Source: Aphrophora alni (taxonomy: Eukaryota > Arthropoda > Insecta > Hemiptera > Aphrophoridae). Taken from it: a stretch of 64,000 nt of DNA. A program made the position numbers and the translations under genes. Below are positions 33,975 through 45,447 of the stretch, in pieces. The stretch lies in NCBI GenBank assembly GCA_963513935.1, contig OY740765.1, positions 120,533,362-120,597,361 on the forward strand. The letters are read 5' to 3'. The notes under the pieces are model-generated. The model ran no database searches. It saw only the letters and a list, made by a program, of their open reading frames with translations, and was not told where the DNA came from. The first letter of the stretch is position 1, and every line of letters starts with the position of its first letter.

Positions 33975-34168
33975 ATAAAAGATTAAGAAAAGATTCTTAT
34001 CTCTGAAATACTCTAATAACCTCAGGGTCGGAAGAGAACAATAGTTGATCAAGAGAGTATAAAGAGAGGGAACTGAAATAATACTTTATGAACAAAATAT
34101 GTAGATCCGACTAGGATTCCTCTGGATTGGCACGCCCGTACTAACTATAGTGAGCCCCTGAGGGTCTA
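33975..34168 (-). repeat. Family A dispersed repeat
   Basis: 'ctctgaaatactctaataac', 'cagggtcggaagagaacaat' and 'actatagtgagcccctgag'. The 5' part is missing. Confidence 0.7.
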
Positions 34169-34207
34169 CCGCTATACTATACTTACTTCGTAATAATTAC
34201 AAAGTAA

Positions 34208-34208
<1 letters not shown>

Positions 34209-34293
<85 letters not shown>
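34209..34293. repeat. (GT)n microsatellite
   Basis: About 42 uninterrupted GT/TG repeats. Confidence 0.97.
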
Positions 34294-34294
<1 letters not shown>

Positions 34295-35157
34295 GTCACC
34301 ATTAAAAGTAACATATGGAAAGGATTTTGAAGAGAAGCCACTCATGAATTGAAACCGTGAAGAAAATCACGGAAGAATTTATTTCTGTTCAAATCTATGG
34401 AATAAAGCAAGCAAATAAACGTCCACTTATCCAGTCGGTAGTCACTCTACATAAACAGTAAATAGACCTTCCAAACCTATTGTAACTTGTAGGGTTTTGT
34501 TCGTTAACAAGGATTATTGTAGGGGTAGGGTTGGGGTAGTTCACCCACTCAGCCCTCAGGACAGGAGGGCCCAAATTGAGACTGACACGCTCCCGCAATT
34601 AGGGATAATTACTTACTGCTACTAACCCGTTTGAAAACATTTGAAACAATCTTATAGCTTTCATTTAGGGTTTAGTGCTAAGTGTATTTTTACAAATAAA
34701 TATAATTTGAAAAGATAATTTAACACTGAGAGAACTGCAATAATTAAACGAATGTAAAAATTTATATGTATGTATATGTGTGCTCATGTACGTGTGTTTG
34801 TGTGTATCTATATTATATATAAAATATTTGTTTATGTGTATGTGTTTACGTAAGTATATATAACACGGGTGTGTCTATATATGTATAGTCAGTGAGAAAA
34901 CGAGAATGAATTAGATTTTCAAGGGATAAAGTAAAAAACGAGCAAGTGAATAAGAAAGTGATAATTTGGTCTAGAGAGAATGTAATTAGTTAAGTAAGTT
35001 AGAAAATGTAAAAGAGAAACTAATTAAGACAATTAACCGAGTAGGTGAGAATATGAGAAAGTGAGAAAAATTTTGGAGAGACAAACATCATTGCAAAAGA
35101 AATAGAGAGGTAGAGAGCGAGATTTGAGTGGAGGACAAAGATACAACTATTCTTTTT
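34294..35157. other. No gene; AT- then purine-rich
   Basis: 34740-34880 is rich in TGTATGTGT-like words and 34880-35120 in short GAGAAA words. No domain was seen. Confidence 0.5.
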
Positions 35158-35315
35158 TCCTTTTTTGTTTAATGGGAAAAACCTCTCGGTCACCAGTTCC
35201 TTAAAATATAAATGTTGTACATAAAATATCGACAATTAGCACTCTGACAGGGTCGAAAGAGAACAAGAATTGGTCAAAAGAGACTCGAAGGAAAAGATGA
35301 TAAATAGAGTCTGCG
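35158..35315 (-). repeat. Family A dispersed repeat, truncated
   Basis: 'aaaaacctctcggtcacca', 'ctctgacagggtcgaaagagaacaag' and 'tggtcaaaagagac', ending within 'aaagatgataaa(t)agag'. Confidence 0.6.
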
Positions 35316-35404
35316 TCACTTAAGGGCATGGCCAATCAGAAAGCTCCATTTGGTCACGTAACTTTAGGCCACAGTCGTGATGCAGATATTGCCAAAGCCT
35401 ATGA

Positions 35405-35790
35405 TGGTTTCAAATAATTTTGGGTTAGGTAGGTACTATGATGGTATAATTATTTTGGGTTGGGTAGGTACAATGATGGTTGAAAATACTTTTTGGGCTG
35501 GGTAAGGAGTACGATGGTTATAATTCATTTTGGGCTGGGTAAGGAGTACGATGGTTATAATTCATTTTGGGCTGGGTAAGGAGTACGATGGTTATAATTC
35601 ATTTTGGGCGGGGTTAGATCTATGATGGTTATAAATCATTTTGGGTTGGGTAGGTACTATGAAGGTATTAAATAATATTGGGCTTGGTAAGAACTATGAT
35701 GGTTATAAATACTTTTTAACTGGGTAGATACTATTACGATTATAAATCATTTTGGGTTGGGTAGGTTCTCTGAGAGTTAGAAATACTTTC
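35405..35790. repeat. 37-bp minisatellite
   Basis: About ten units of 'ttttgggctgggtaaggagt' plus 'acgatggttataattca'. Three central units (about 35500-35610) are identical and the flanking ones diverge. Confidence 0.9.
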
Positions 35791-35844
35791 GACTTACTTG
35801 CGCGCCACTAGCACACAATACCATCGAAAGGTGGAACTACTGCC

Positions 35845-36290
35845 TACACGCTCTGGTAGCCAAAAGTAAGAACTATAAATCATATAAACTTATCATACAT
35901 TATAATACACGTACAGAACATGAGGGGCTGCGTTCCCAGTAGCCTACGGGAAAGCATTATATAATGAAAAATATCTATAGCGCGCTCCAGTAGCATAAAG
36001 TGTAACTATACAAAATCATATTACCTTGTCATACATTATAAAAATATAATACACATTATATCAACATCAAAAGATGCCAGCAGTGCGATCTAGTCGACAA
36101 AAGTGTAACGCTCTGGTAGCCAAAAGTGTGACAATAAATCACACAAACTTATCATATATTATAATACACGTTATACAGAATAAATATATTTAACATTATA
36201 TTAACATTAAAAATTTCCGTGATGCAATATAGTTACCAAAAGTTTAACTATAAATAATATATATCCGTACAACTACACTCCAGAACACGG
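35845..36290. repeat. ~130-bp tandem repeat
   Basis: 'gctctggtagccaaaagt', 'actataaatca' and 'cttatcatacattataatacac' recur at about 35850, 35985, 36110 and 36220. Confidence 0.75.
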
Positions 36291-36336
36291 CGGGTTATAG
36301 GCTATAGTCGCTAAACAATACAACGACTAATACTAT

Positions 36337-36409
36337 GCTCGATAGCTCAGTCGATAGTATAGTCTCCGACTTAAAATCCGTACTTCACAGGTTTGATACC
36401 CACTGGAGA
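36337..36409 (+). other. tRNA-like sequence (tRNA pseudogene or SINE head)
   Basis: TAGCTCAGTCGATAG (about 36343) fits the pol III A box and GGTTTGATACC (36390-36400) the B box, at normal spacing. Between them is a loop CTTAAAA that would present anticodon UAA. The anticodon stem is mismatched (TCCGA/TCCGT) and the acceptor arms pair poorly, so it is not a working tRNA. Only one copy was seen in the window. Confidence 0.5.
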
Positions 36410-36469
36410 AAATTTTAAATTATAGATTTTTGTTTTCACTTCATTTTTTTCTTCACGTCTCTCTGCTTC

Positions 36470-36757
36470 TTTTCTCTTTGAGAAAGCAGAAGAGAGAAAG
36501 TGATAAATGAGGATACAAGCTTGAAATAAGAAAGATGACTCAGAGCAAGAAACAGAGAGAAATTAAGAGAAGAGGTAATGAAAAAAAAAAAGCCAGAAAA
36601 AAAGAGAAATTATGGCACAAGGTAGAGAGAAATCAGGGAGAGAGGGAATGAAAAGGAATGTGAAATAAATCAGGAGGAGAGGTAGCGAGAAATCAGAAGG
36701 AGAGGTAGAGAGAAATCAGAAGGAGAGTAAATGAAATAAAAATATAGTGAGAAATCA
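36470..36757. repeat. Purine-rich simple repeat (GAGAGA/AGAAATCAGG words)
   Basis: An almost pure A/G tract built of 'gagaaatcagNNggagaggtag' units that runs into the assembly gap. Confidence 0.85.
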
Positions 36758-36957
36758 NNNNNNNNNNNNNNNNNNNNNNNNNNNNNNNNNNNNNNNNNNN
36801 NNNNNNNNNNNNNNNNNNNNNNNNNNNNNNNNNNNNNNNNNNNNNNNNNNNNNNNNNNNNNNNNNNNNNNNNNNNNNNNNNNNNNNNNNNNNNNNNNNNN
36901 NNNNNNNNNNNNNNNNNNNNNNNNNNNNNNNNNNNNNNNNNNNNNNNNNNNNNNNNN
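36758..36957. other. Assembly gap (200 N)
   Basis: Exactly 200 Ns between a purine-rich simple repeat and the start of the satellite. The size is probably arbitrary. Confidence 0.98.
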
Positions 36958-38049
36958 GAAAATGTAATAAAATTACAGCTATTTGCTAAAGAAAAAGAAA
37001 ACATGCGCAAGGCTCGGAGAACACTGCGCCATGACAATAAATGCCTTAAAAAACAGTTGAAGTAGTGAAGATTCAACAGTTTATGTTGTTAGTAACACAT
37101 GTATGAATTGTATAAGATAGGTAACATGGGAGCAATGCAAAACACAAAGAAAAACAAACGGGCGATATGTTTGGAGAACACTGCCCCATGACAATAAATG
37201 CCTTAAAAAACAGTTGAAGTAGTGAAGATTCAACAGTTGTTTATGTTGTTAGTAACACATGTATGAATTGTATAAGATAGGTAACATGGGAGCAATGCAA
37301 AACACAAAGAAAAACAAACGGGCGATATATTTGGAGAACACTGCCCCATGACAATAAATGCCTTAAAAAACAGTTGAAGTAGTGAAGATTCAACAGTTTA
37401 TGTTGTTACTATCACATGTATTAGTTGTATAAGATAGGCCTACTTAGGCCCTAACATGGGAGCAATGCAAAAAACAATTAAAAATAAACAAGCAATAGGT
37501 TTGCAGAACCTTGGGCCTTTACAATTAATGCTTTAATATAAGCGTTTAATTAATGAAGGTTCAAACAATTACGTTGTAAATAACACATATGCGTGTTGTA
37601 TTGATGCGTAACATGGAAGATCAGTGAAATAAATAGATAGCCTTATAAGAAAGGGGTGTATCGTTAGGAGATTCTTGTTTGTGCCATGACAATAAATGCG
37701 TTAAAATAAATGTTGCTTTAGTGAAAATGCAAAGGTTCTTATCGTACTTAACACAATAACTTGTTGTACAAATACTTAACATGGAATTGTAATACAATAA
37801 AGAATGAAAAAAAAATAATAAAAATCTGGGCGTAAAGTTTGCAGATTGTAGCTTTCACCGTAATACTAAATTGGTTGAAAAAATAGTGGAAGTAATGTTA
37901 ATTCAACGGTTTTTTTTGTAAGTAACAAATATGCGTGTTGTGTAGATGCGGAACATGAGAAAGCAACGGAACAAATCAAGATAAACACTTATGCACAACG
38001 TTTAGAGATATGGAAAACAATGCAATAACTAAAGAAGAAAAACGGGTGT
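36958..38049. repeat. Satellite, diverged edge (~150-160-bp monomers)
   Basis: Monomers start near 37014, 37172, 37340, 37505, 37680 and 37850. Each has a 'gacaataaatgc' core, then 'agtagtgaagattcaac' and 'taacacatgtatg'. The first three are nearly identical and later ones diverge. The cores align with the 149-bp monomers that follow. Confidence 0.85.
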
Positions 38050-40810
38050 AAAGTTTAGAGACTGTATGTAGTTTGTACCATGGAAATAAATGTGTAGAAA
38101 TAAACTTGGAAGTAGTTAAGGTTCATGGTTTTATATTTTACCTATTGCACGTTCCTCAAGTATAGATCGAAATATGTAAGAGCAGTGGAGTAAATACATA
38201 TTAAGTGTTCAAGACTGTAGGTTGTTATATGATAATAAATGTGTAGAAATAAACTTGGAAGTAGTTAAAGTTCATGGTTTTATATTGTACTTATTGCACG
38301 TTCCTCATGTAACTTATAGATCTAAATATGTAAGAGCAGTGGAGTAAATACATATTAAGTGTACAAGACTAGGTTATTATATAACAATAAATGTGTAGAA
38401 ATAAACTTGGAAGTAGTTAAAGTTCATGGTTTTATATTGTACTTATTGCACGTTCCTCATGTATAGATCGAAATAGGCCTATGTAAGAACAGTGGAGTAA
38501 ATACATATTAAGTGTTCAAGACTGTAGGTTATTATATAATAATAAATGTGTAGAAATAAACTTGGAAGTAGTTAAGGTTCATGGTTTTATATTGTACCTA
38601 TTGCACGTTCCTCATGTATAGATCGAAATATGTAAGAGCAGTGGAGTAAATACATATTACGTGTTCAAGACTGTAGGTTATTATATAACAATAAATGTGT
38701 AGAAATAAACTTGGAAGTAGTTAAGGTTCATGGTTTTATATTGTACCTATTGCACGTTCCTCATGTATAGATCGAAATATGTAAGAGCAGTGGAGTAAAT
38801 ACATATTAAGTGTTCAAGACTGTAGGTTATTATATAACAATAAATGTGTAGAAATAAACTTGGAAGTAGTTAAGGTTCATGGTTTTATATTGTACCTATT
38901 GCACGTTCCTCATGTATAGATCGAAATATGTAAGAGCAGTGGAGTAAATACATATTAAGTGTTCAAGACTGTAGGTTATTATATAATAATAAATGTGTAG
39001 AAATAAACTTGGAAGTAGTTAAGGTTCATGGTTTTATATTGTACCTATTGCACATTCCTCATGTATAGATCGAAATATGTAAGATCAGTGGAGTAAATAC
39101 ATATTAAGTGTTCAAGACTGTAGGTTATTATATAAAATAAATCTGTAGAAATAAACTTGGAATTAGTTAAGGTTCATGGTTTTATATTGTACCTATTGCA
39201 CGTTCCTCATGTATAGATCGAAATATGTAAGAGCAGTGGAGTAAATACATATTAAGTGTTCAAGACTGTAGGTTGTTATATGATAATAAATGTGTAGAAA
39301 TAAACTTGGAAGTAGTTAAAGTTCATGGTTTTATATTGTACTTATTGCACGTTCCTCATGTAACTTATAGATCTAAATATGTAAGAGCAGTGGAGTAAAT
39401 ACATATTAAGTGTACAAGACTAGGTTATTATATAACAATAAATGTGTAGAAATAAACTTGGAAGTAGTTAAAGTTCATGGTTTTATATTGTACTTATTGC
39501 ACGTTCCTCATGTATAGATCGAAATAGGCCTATGTAAGAACAGTGGAGTAAATACATATTAAGTGTTCAAGACTGTAGGTTATTATATAATAATAAATGT
39601 GTAGAAATAAACTTGGAAGTAGTTAAGGTTCATGGTTTTATATTGTACCTATTGCACGTTCCTCATGTATAGATCGAAATATGTAAGAGCAGTGGAGTAA
39701 ATACATATTAAGTGTTCAAGACTGTAGGTTATTATATAACAATAAATGTGTAGAAATAAACTTGGAAGTAGTTAAGGTTCATGGTTTTATATTGTACCTA
39801 TTGCACGTTCCTCATGTATAGATCGAAATATGTAAGAGCAGTGGAGTAAATACATATTAAGTGTTCAAGACTGTAGGTTATTATATAACAATAAATGTGT
39901 AGAAATAAACTTGGAAGTAGTTAAGGTTCATGGTTTTATATTGTACCTATTGCACGTTCCTCATGTATAGATCGAAATATGTAAGAGCAGTGGAGTAAAT
40001 ACATATTAAGTGTTCAAGACTGTAGGTTATTATATAATAATAAATGTGTAGAAATAAACTTGGAAGTAGTTAAGGTTCATGGTTTTATATTGTACCTATT
40101 GCACATTCCTCATGTATAGATCGAAATATGTAAGATCAGTGGAGTAAATACATATTAAGTGTTCAAGACTGTAGGTTATTATATAAAAGAAATCTGTAGA
40201 AATAAACTTGGAATTAGTTAAGGTTCATGGTTTTATATTGTACCTATTGCACGTTCCTTATGTATAGATCGAAATATGTAAGAGCAGTGGAGTAAATACA
40301 TATTAAGTGTTCAAGACTGTAGGTTATTATATAATAATAAATGTGTAGAAATAAACTTGGAAGTAGTTAAGGTTCATGGTTTTATATTGTACCTATTGCA
40401 CGTTCCTCATGTATAGATCGAAATATGTAAGAGCAGTGGAGTAAATACATATTAAGTGTTCAAGACTGTAGGTTATTATATAACAATAAATGTGTAGAAA
40501 TAAACTTGGAAGTAGTTAAGGTTCATGGTTTTATATTGTACCTATTGCACGTTCCTCAAGTAAGTTATAGATCGAAATATGTAAGATCAGTGGAGTAAAT
40601 ACATATTAAGTGTTCAAGACTGTAGGTTATTATATAACAATAAATGTGTAGAAATAAACTTGGAAGTAGTTAAGGTTCATGGTTTTATATTGTACCTATT
40701 GCACATTCCTCATGTATAGATCGAAATATGTAAGATCAGTGGAGTAAATACATATTAAGTGTTCAAGACTGTAGGTTATTATATAATAATAAATCTGTAG
40801 AAATAAACTA
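38050..40810. repeat. 149-bp satellite with a 1051-bp higher-order repeat
   Basis: About 18 monomers. Sample starts of 'ctgtaggtta' at 38671, 38820 and 38969 give a 149-bp period. Variants (extra 'aacttata' at 38311 and 39362, 'ataggcctatgtaagaac', 'taagatcag', 'aaatctgtag') recur in the same order 1051 bases apart, so a seven-monomer block is duplicated (about 38197-39247 and 39248-40298). Each monomer carries two AATAAA words. The array ends abruptly at 'aaataaac' (40810). Confidence 0.93.
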
Positions 40811-40844
40811 CCCTGGCGCTATGAACGTATTCGATGGCTGTTCT

Positions 40845-41240
40845 TTTTAACCTTTTTAATTTTTTTGAAATGATGATGATCGAGAAATTTTAGCTTTCAA
40901 AGAATATATGACCTTTCTATTAGTAATCTCTTGACCAAATCTTATTCTCTTCCAAACTGACGCTATTAGAATAGGCTATATAATGGCTGTTCTTATTAAC
41001 CTCTTTATTTTTATAAAGCGATGATGATCGATAAATTTTAGCTTTTAAATAATATATAATCTTTCTATCAGTAATCTCTTGACCAACTCTTGATCTCTTC
41101 CAAACTGACGCTATAAGAGTATTGGATGGCTGTTCTTCTTAACCTTTTTTAAAAATAAGAAATGATTATGGCCGACGGGTTTTTCCGTTTCTAAACAAGA
41201 TATAAACATTATCTTTCCTAACAGATCTCTGTTTACCAAC
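40845..41240 (+). repeat. Family A repeat, three degenerate partial units in tandem
   Basis: 'gcgatgatgatcgaNaaattttagctttNaa' followed by 'taatctcttgaccaa(a/c)tctt' and 'ctgacgctattaga(a/g)ta' repeats at about 40868, 41018 and 41163. Confidence 0.6.
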
Positions 41241-41341
41241 TCATTTGTTGGTCACTTGAGCAAAATTGTACCTATTAAAATTGTTAAAGCCGATTTTGAG
41301 AAATTAGGCCTACTATTATTATAATAGTGTCATAGCCAATA

Positions 41342-41394
<53 letters not shown>

Positions 41395-41560
41395 CCTATA
41401 TACCTTTAGTTTGGGGTTTTAAAAGCTGAACTTGAACAAAATTTTATCAAAATCGTTAAAGCCGATGTTGAGTAAATTGTAATTTTGCGAATAAAAAATA
41501 TGTTATTGACTCGGTAAACCCGTTTGAACTAAAATGTAGGATAATTTGATCTATTATATA
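41240..41560 (+). repeat. Family D-related fragments around a (TA)n run
   Basis: 'gagcaaaattgtacctatt' and 'aaagccgattttgagaaatt' occur on both sides of a TA microsatellite (about 41345-41391). Confidence 0.55.
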
Positions 41561-41940
41561 TGTATTAATGAAAATATTGATAAAATTATAGACCTGTTAT
41601 CTAAAACTAAATATGGTAAAGAAATGAAACAGACATTAAATATAATATAAAGAAAAAATAGAAACAGAAACTGTTAAGGACTAGAGAAATCCTTATCAAG
41701 AAAGTTTAGTTAATTCATAGACTAAATTTATGGATCCTTTTAAATTAGAATCTTATTTAAACAATCAAATCCGATTATTGGTTATGCCTGATCCGCCTTC
41801 AGCCTCCGAAGTGCAATGTTAGAATGATGAGTTTACCGTTGTACGACACTTAACTTGTTTGTTAAACTCTATTGATTACAGGCCTTCCTTACCCAACGAT
41901 CAAATTATTCCCTCCGCCAATCAGAAAGACTGAAATTCCC
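41561..41940 (+). pseudogene. Unrecognised protein-like remnant
   Basis: A frame from the ATG at 41730 (MDPFKLESYLNNQIRLL...) is open for about 30 codons, hits a TAG, and stays protein-like for another ~35 codons to about 41930. No introns are evident and I recognise no domain. The style is like the remnants at 11-13 kb, but no relationship can be shown. Confidence 0.3.
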
Positions 41941-41989
41941 CCTCCTATACTCGATGAACGTAACCACTAGGGAGGCGAGACCTATGTTG

Positions 41990-43031
41990 GGAAGCTATAT
42001 TCGACCTTATAACAAGATAGTACAAGGTAGTATTTCGTTCGACATTCGTCTAACAATAAATAGGAGTGGAGTTTTATTAGAACGATAAAACAGGGGTTAC
42101 AACCATGAAGGGGAGGAATTTTTATTTAGATTTCGACGTCATCTCGGTAAGGAAAATCGACCTAAACGGCGGTTAGGATAAGGTTCGGTTCGGCTCGAAA
42201 CCTACGGATATCTCACGTGTTATGGGGTAACAGTTCGAGTGATATGGGGACAAGAGTACGCGAAAATCCCTCTTAAACGAGGTTAGATTAAGGTCGAGAA
42301 TCCTACTCGTCAGAAATCGTGGGAGGGGGTGAGTTATATCGTCTTGATTTCCCGTTGTTGACACTTCCAATTTGAGTTTTTCAGTACAAGGGAGGGGTTC
42401 AAAAATTATGTTATTTTCTAGGGAAACATCGCTACAGGGAGTTTGTAATCCTGCGCTCGTGGACGACTCGAAAGTGGGGTAGTTCTGATTTTACGGTGGC
42501 TAGAGATGACGGCGACAAAGACGGTTTCCAACCCCTCTACCTCTCTTTACCCCCGAAATGGATATCTAGAATAATGGAGGGGTGTAGAAAGTCGCGTTTT
42601 AAACATGACAGTTAAACCCGACACGCTGATCTGTTCACAGACAGAAGCGGCTATCCGGAATGTGTTCAAAAGTGTGTTCATTAGGAGTGATTCAAATTTT
42701 ATACAAATAGTGACAAGTGTTTTTTTACGATATTATTTATTATTTTAAAATTTGTTCATAGTGCTGTTTTCTTCCAACCTAACCTAAAATTCGATTCGTT
42801 TTCATAGTTCATTTTATTTCCTTAATCAAGTCGCTAAACAATAACAGTACAAACTTGTCCGAACGAAAAACGGAATAAAAAAAAACATTATTCGATTTTA
42901 AACCCTTAAAATGTGTCGAACGAAAATTGAACTCGACGGCTAACGGAATTAAAAACTATAAATGTCAGTACAGTCGACAAAAGTGCCGTAAATATTTAAG
43001 TTACCGGTACTAAAAGTCGTAAAGACAAAAT
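41990..43031 (+). promoter_or_regulatory. CpG-richer island, candidate promoter and 5' UTR
   Basis: Compared with the AT-rich surroundings this stretch is dense in CG dinucleotides (for example 'gttcggttcggctcgaaacc', 'gacgactcgaaag', 'gatgacggcgacaaagacgg'). It leads directly into the coding exon at 43032. No TATA box or start site can be fixed by eye. The minus frame 42173-42370 within it shows no domain. Confidence 0.5.
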
Positions 43032-43297
43032 ATGAGTTCATCTCCAAATATAGACGTCGTCAGTAGTCCTGAAAGGGAGACGAGATCTCCCAGTATAATG
43101 CCGTTACACCGGTATTGCACTTCATCCTCGCCTAAAAGTAGTGATGCGAAAACATCGTCATCTTCGTATACCTCGTTCTCTATATCGAGTATACTGAGTC
43201 GAGGAGAACCGGTGAAAAGGACTCAAGAATCGTCGTTAGATGTAACGGCACCCGGAGCTTTGCATACGTGTTCTACGGATACCGCCATGTTGTCAAG
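43032..43297 (+). CDS. First coding exon of a putative eh1-motif (homeobox-type) transcription factor
   Basis: ATG in an adequate context (acaaaATGA) opens an 88-codon exon ending at a good splice donor, TCAAG|GTAACT (intron from 43298). The protein is Ser/Thr-rich with basic spots. It contains SFSISSILSR at about residues 48-57, which fits the eh1 (engrailed homology 1, or TN) motif FSIxxIL. That motif recruits the Groucho/TLE corepressor and lies near the N-terminus of many ANTP/NK-class homeobox proteins (bagpipe/NKX3, HMX and others). Codon use is CpG-rich, unlike any other frame here, and the exon follows a CpG-richer island. No homeodomain exon (WFQNRR-type) was seen downstream in the window, so the rest must lie beyond 64000 if this is right. 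Family assignment rests on one short motif. Confidence 0.55.
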
Positions 43298-43540
43298 GTA
43301 ACTTCCTTTTGAATTTATACAACAGAGCTAAGTTGAAACCGGTTTCCGTTATTATATTTCTTCTGCTTAAAATAGTTATACATTTTTTTTAAGTGACTAT
43401 TTTATTAATTTAGTAATATTTGTCCCAGTTGAATACTTATTGTCAAATGCTTTGAAATGGAGGAATATATAAAGGTTTATTAAAAAATACAAAATTTAAG
43501 TCGATTTAAATGTTTAAGTTTTAATGTTTGAAATAAAAAC
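43298..43540 (+). other. Start of the putative first intron; no gene seen
   Basis: AT-rich DNA directly after the GTAACT donor. Confidence 0.4.
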
Positions 43541-43905
43541 AAAAGCTGAGTTGTTTACATTTGTAAACATAAAAACAAATTAAAGCTTTGTTAAATGTTC
43601 ATTTTAATATTTGTAAATATTAAAACAAATCAAAGGTTAGTTAATCGTTCATATTTACATTTGTAAACATAAAAACAGACGAAAGCGTCGTAAAATGTTC
43701 GTGTTTACATTTTTTAATATAAAAACAAATCAAAACTTAGTTAAATGTACATGTTTATATTTGTAAGTATAAAAACAAATCAAAGCTTCGTTAAATGTTC
43801 CTTAGTTAAATGTTCATGTTTACATTTGTTAACGTAAAAATAAAGAAAGCGTTGTTAAATATCCGTGTTTACACTTGTAAACATTAAAAAAAAAATACAT
43901 TTTAT
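43541..43905. repeat. ~50-bp minisatellite
   Basis: 'acataaaaacaaatcaaagcttNgttaaatgttcatgtttac' units at about 43568, 43617, 43667, 43717 and 43767, continuing in weaker form to ~44230. Confidence 0.85.
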
Positions 43906-45440
43906 TTAAACATTATATTGAAATACAAATGCAAAATGGTGTTATATGTTTAATTTGAAATGTTTTTAAATTCAAATAAAATAAGAGTAAAATTGTTGTC
44001 TTGACATACAAATGGAAGCTGTTTTAGATGTATATTTTTGAAATGCCTTTAAATTCAAATAGAAACCGATTTAAAAATATTGTCTTCAAAATAAATACAA
44101 GTTCAAACCCAGTTAAACGTTGCCTTGTTAAATATTTACGTTTCTATAAATTAAAATTCACATAAAAGCCGAGTTGAACATTAACGTTTAATGTTGAAAA
44201 ATAAATACAAACCGAGATCAATATTTTCTTGTTTATTTTTAAACTGACTTTTAAGTTAAAAGTAGTCAGAAACGAAAAATTATTTTTCAAGTGTTTTAAG
44301 TATGGATCAATGTTTTAAAGTATAATATGTGCAAATACAAAAAAAAGTAGTTATTATTAGAAAATTCATGTTTCGAATAGAAATATCATTTTTAAATCGT
44401 TCAATTGTAAATATCGCCTTAGTAATAAGTTAAAATAATAACAGAAATTTAATTTAACGTTCAGTAACAGGATATTTCAGAATATTTTGAGATTATTCAT
44501 CTCATTGGAGTGCACAGAATAAATCAAAAATTTCAGTACAATAATATAAAGTATGATCATTTAGACCAAGGATATTTATTTCATTCACATTTGTCCATGG
44601 TCGAATTTGTATCTTTTTATTATTTTATTTTATTTTCACTATCCTGATTTGTACTGAAATGCACGTTTCTTTTACTAGTTTAAAAAAAAAAACTAAACTT
44701 TTGCGCATTGTAAAAATTCAAGCAATATCACTTATACTTTATGAATTAAGACTTTTTAAGCAATTGTTCGAAAGTTAGAATAATCTACATGATTTAAAAC
44801 TGCAAATATTTTCTATATTTTGGGTTATCGACTAATTTTTTCTAAAATATAATACGTTTCTGATAAACCTAATTATGTATAGTTTAATAATATTAATTTT
44901 TTATACAATATTTTTAGAAAATCAATTCTGCTTCTCCTAAAGAAATAAAGTTTTATATAATTTCCATTTTAAAATAAATCTCTAGTTTTTTTAAGGCGAT
45001 AACGTTCATTTTAATGACGATATATAATGGGTATCTGATGAGTTTGTATTCCCCCTTTTAAATAGTCAGTAATTTAAAGTATTTAAAAATTAGTTACGAA
45101 AAGATTTTAATAACTGGAATTTCTTTCTCAAAAATTCGTAAATACAATATTCTTTCGATACAGTAAAAAACGGTTGTCCCAAAATATATTTTAAGTAAGA
45201 TCGCATAAATAGATCACAACTATTCGTAACCTTTACAAAATGAGACGTAATTCGAGAGTCCGCACGATCGGTTTCCATTTTGGATTTTATGTAAGAATAA
45301 TTTTTAATATTAATTGAAATTACTTCTCTAGGAGCAGTCAAAAATTGTAATTCGTAGGGCATTTTAAACAGCAAAACATTGTCTAAATTGTCCGTTACAT
45401 AACATTTTCTGAAAGAAAAAAAAATTGTAAAATAGTCGTA
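43906..45440. other. No gene seen
   Basis: AT-rich; weak continuation of the minisatellite to ~44230. The minus frame 45090-45374 has no domain. Confidence 0.5.
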
Positions 45441-45447
45441 GAGTTCG

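Noticed and set aside
36747..36989. Open frames of 80 and 127 codons across the gap
   Set aside because: They consist mostly of unknown bases.
36958..40810. CRISPR-like regularly repeated array
   Set aside because: The whole 149-bp monomer is repeated with no unique spacers, in a eukaryotic context; it is satellite DNA.
42173..42370. Minus-strand 65-codon frame in the CpG-richer island
   Set aside because: No domain or splice context; probably a chance open frame in the putative promoter or 5' UTR.
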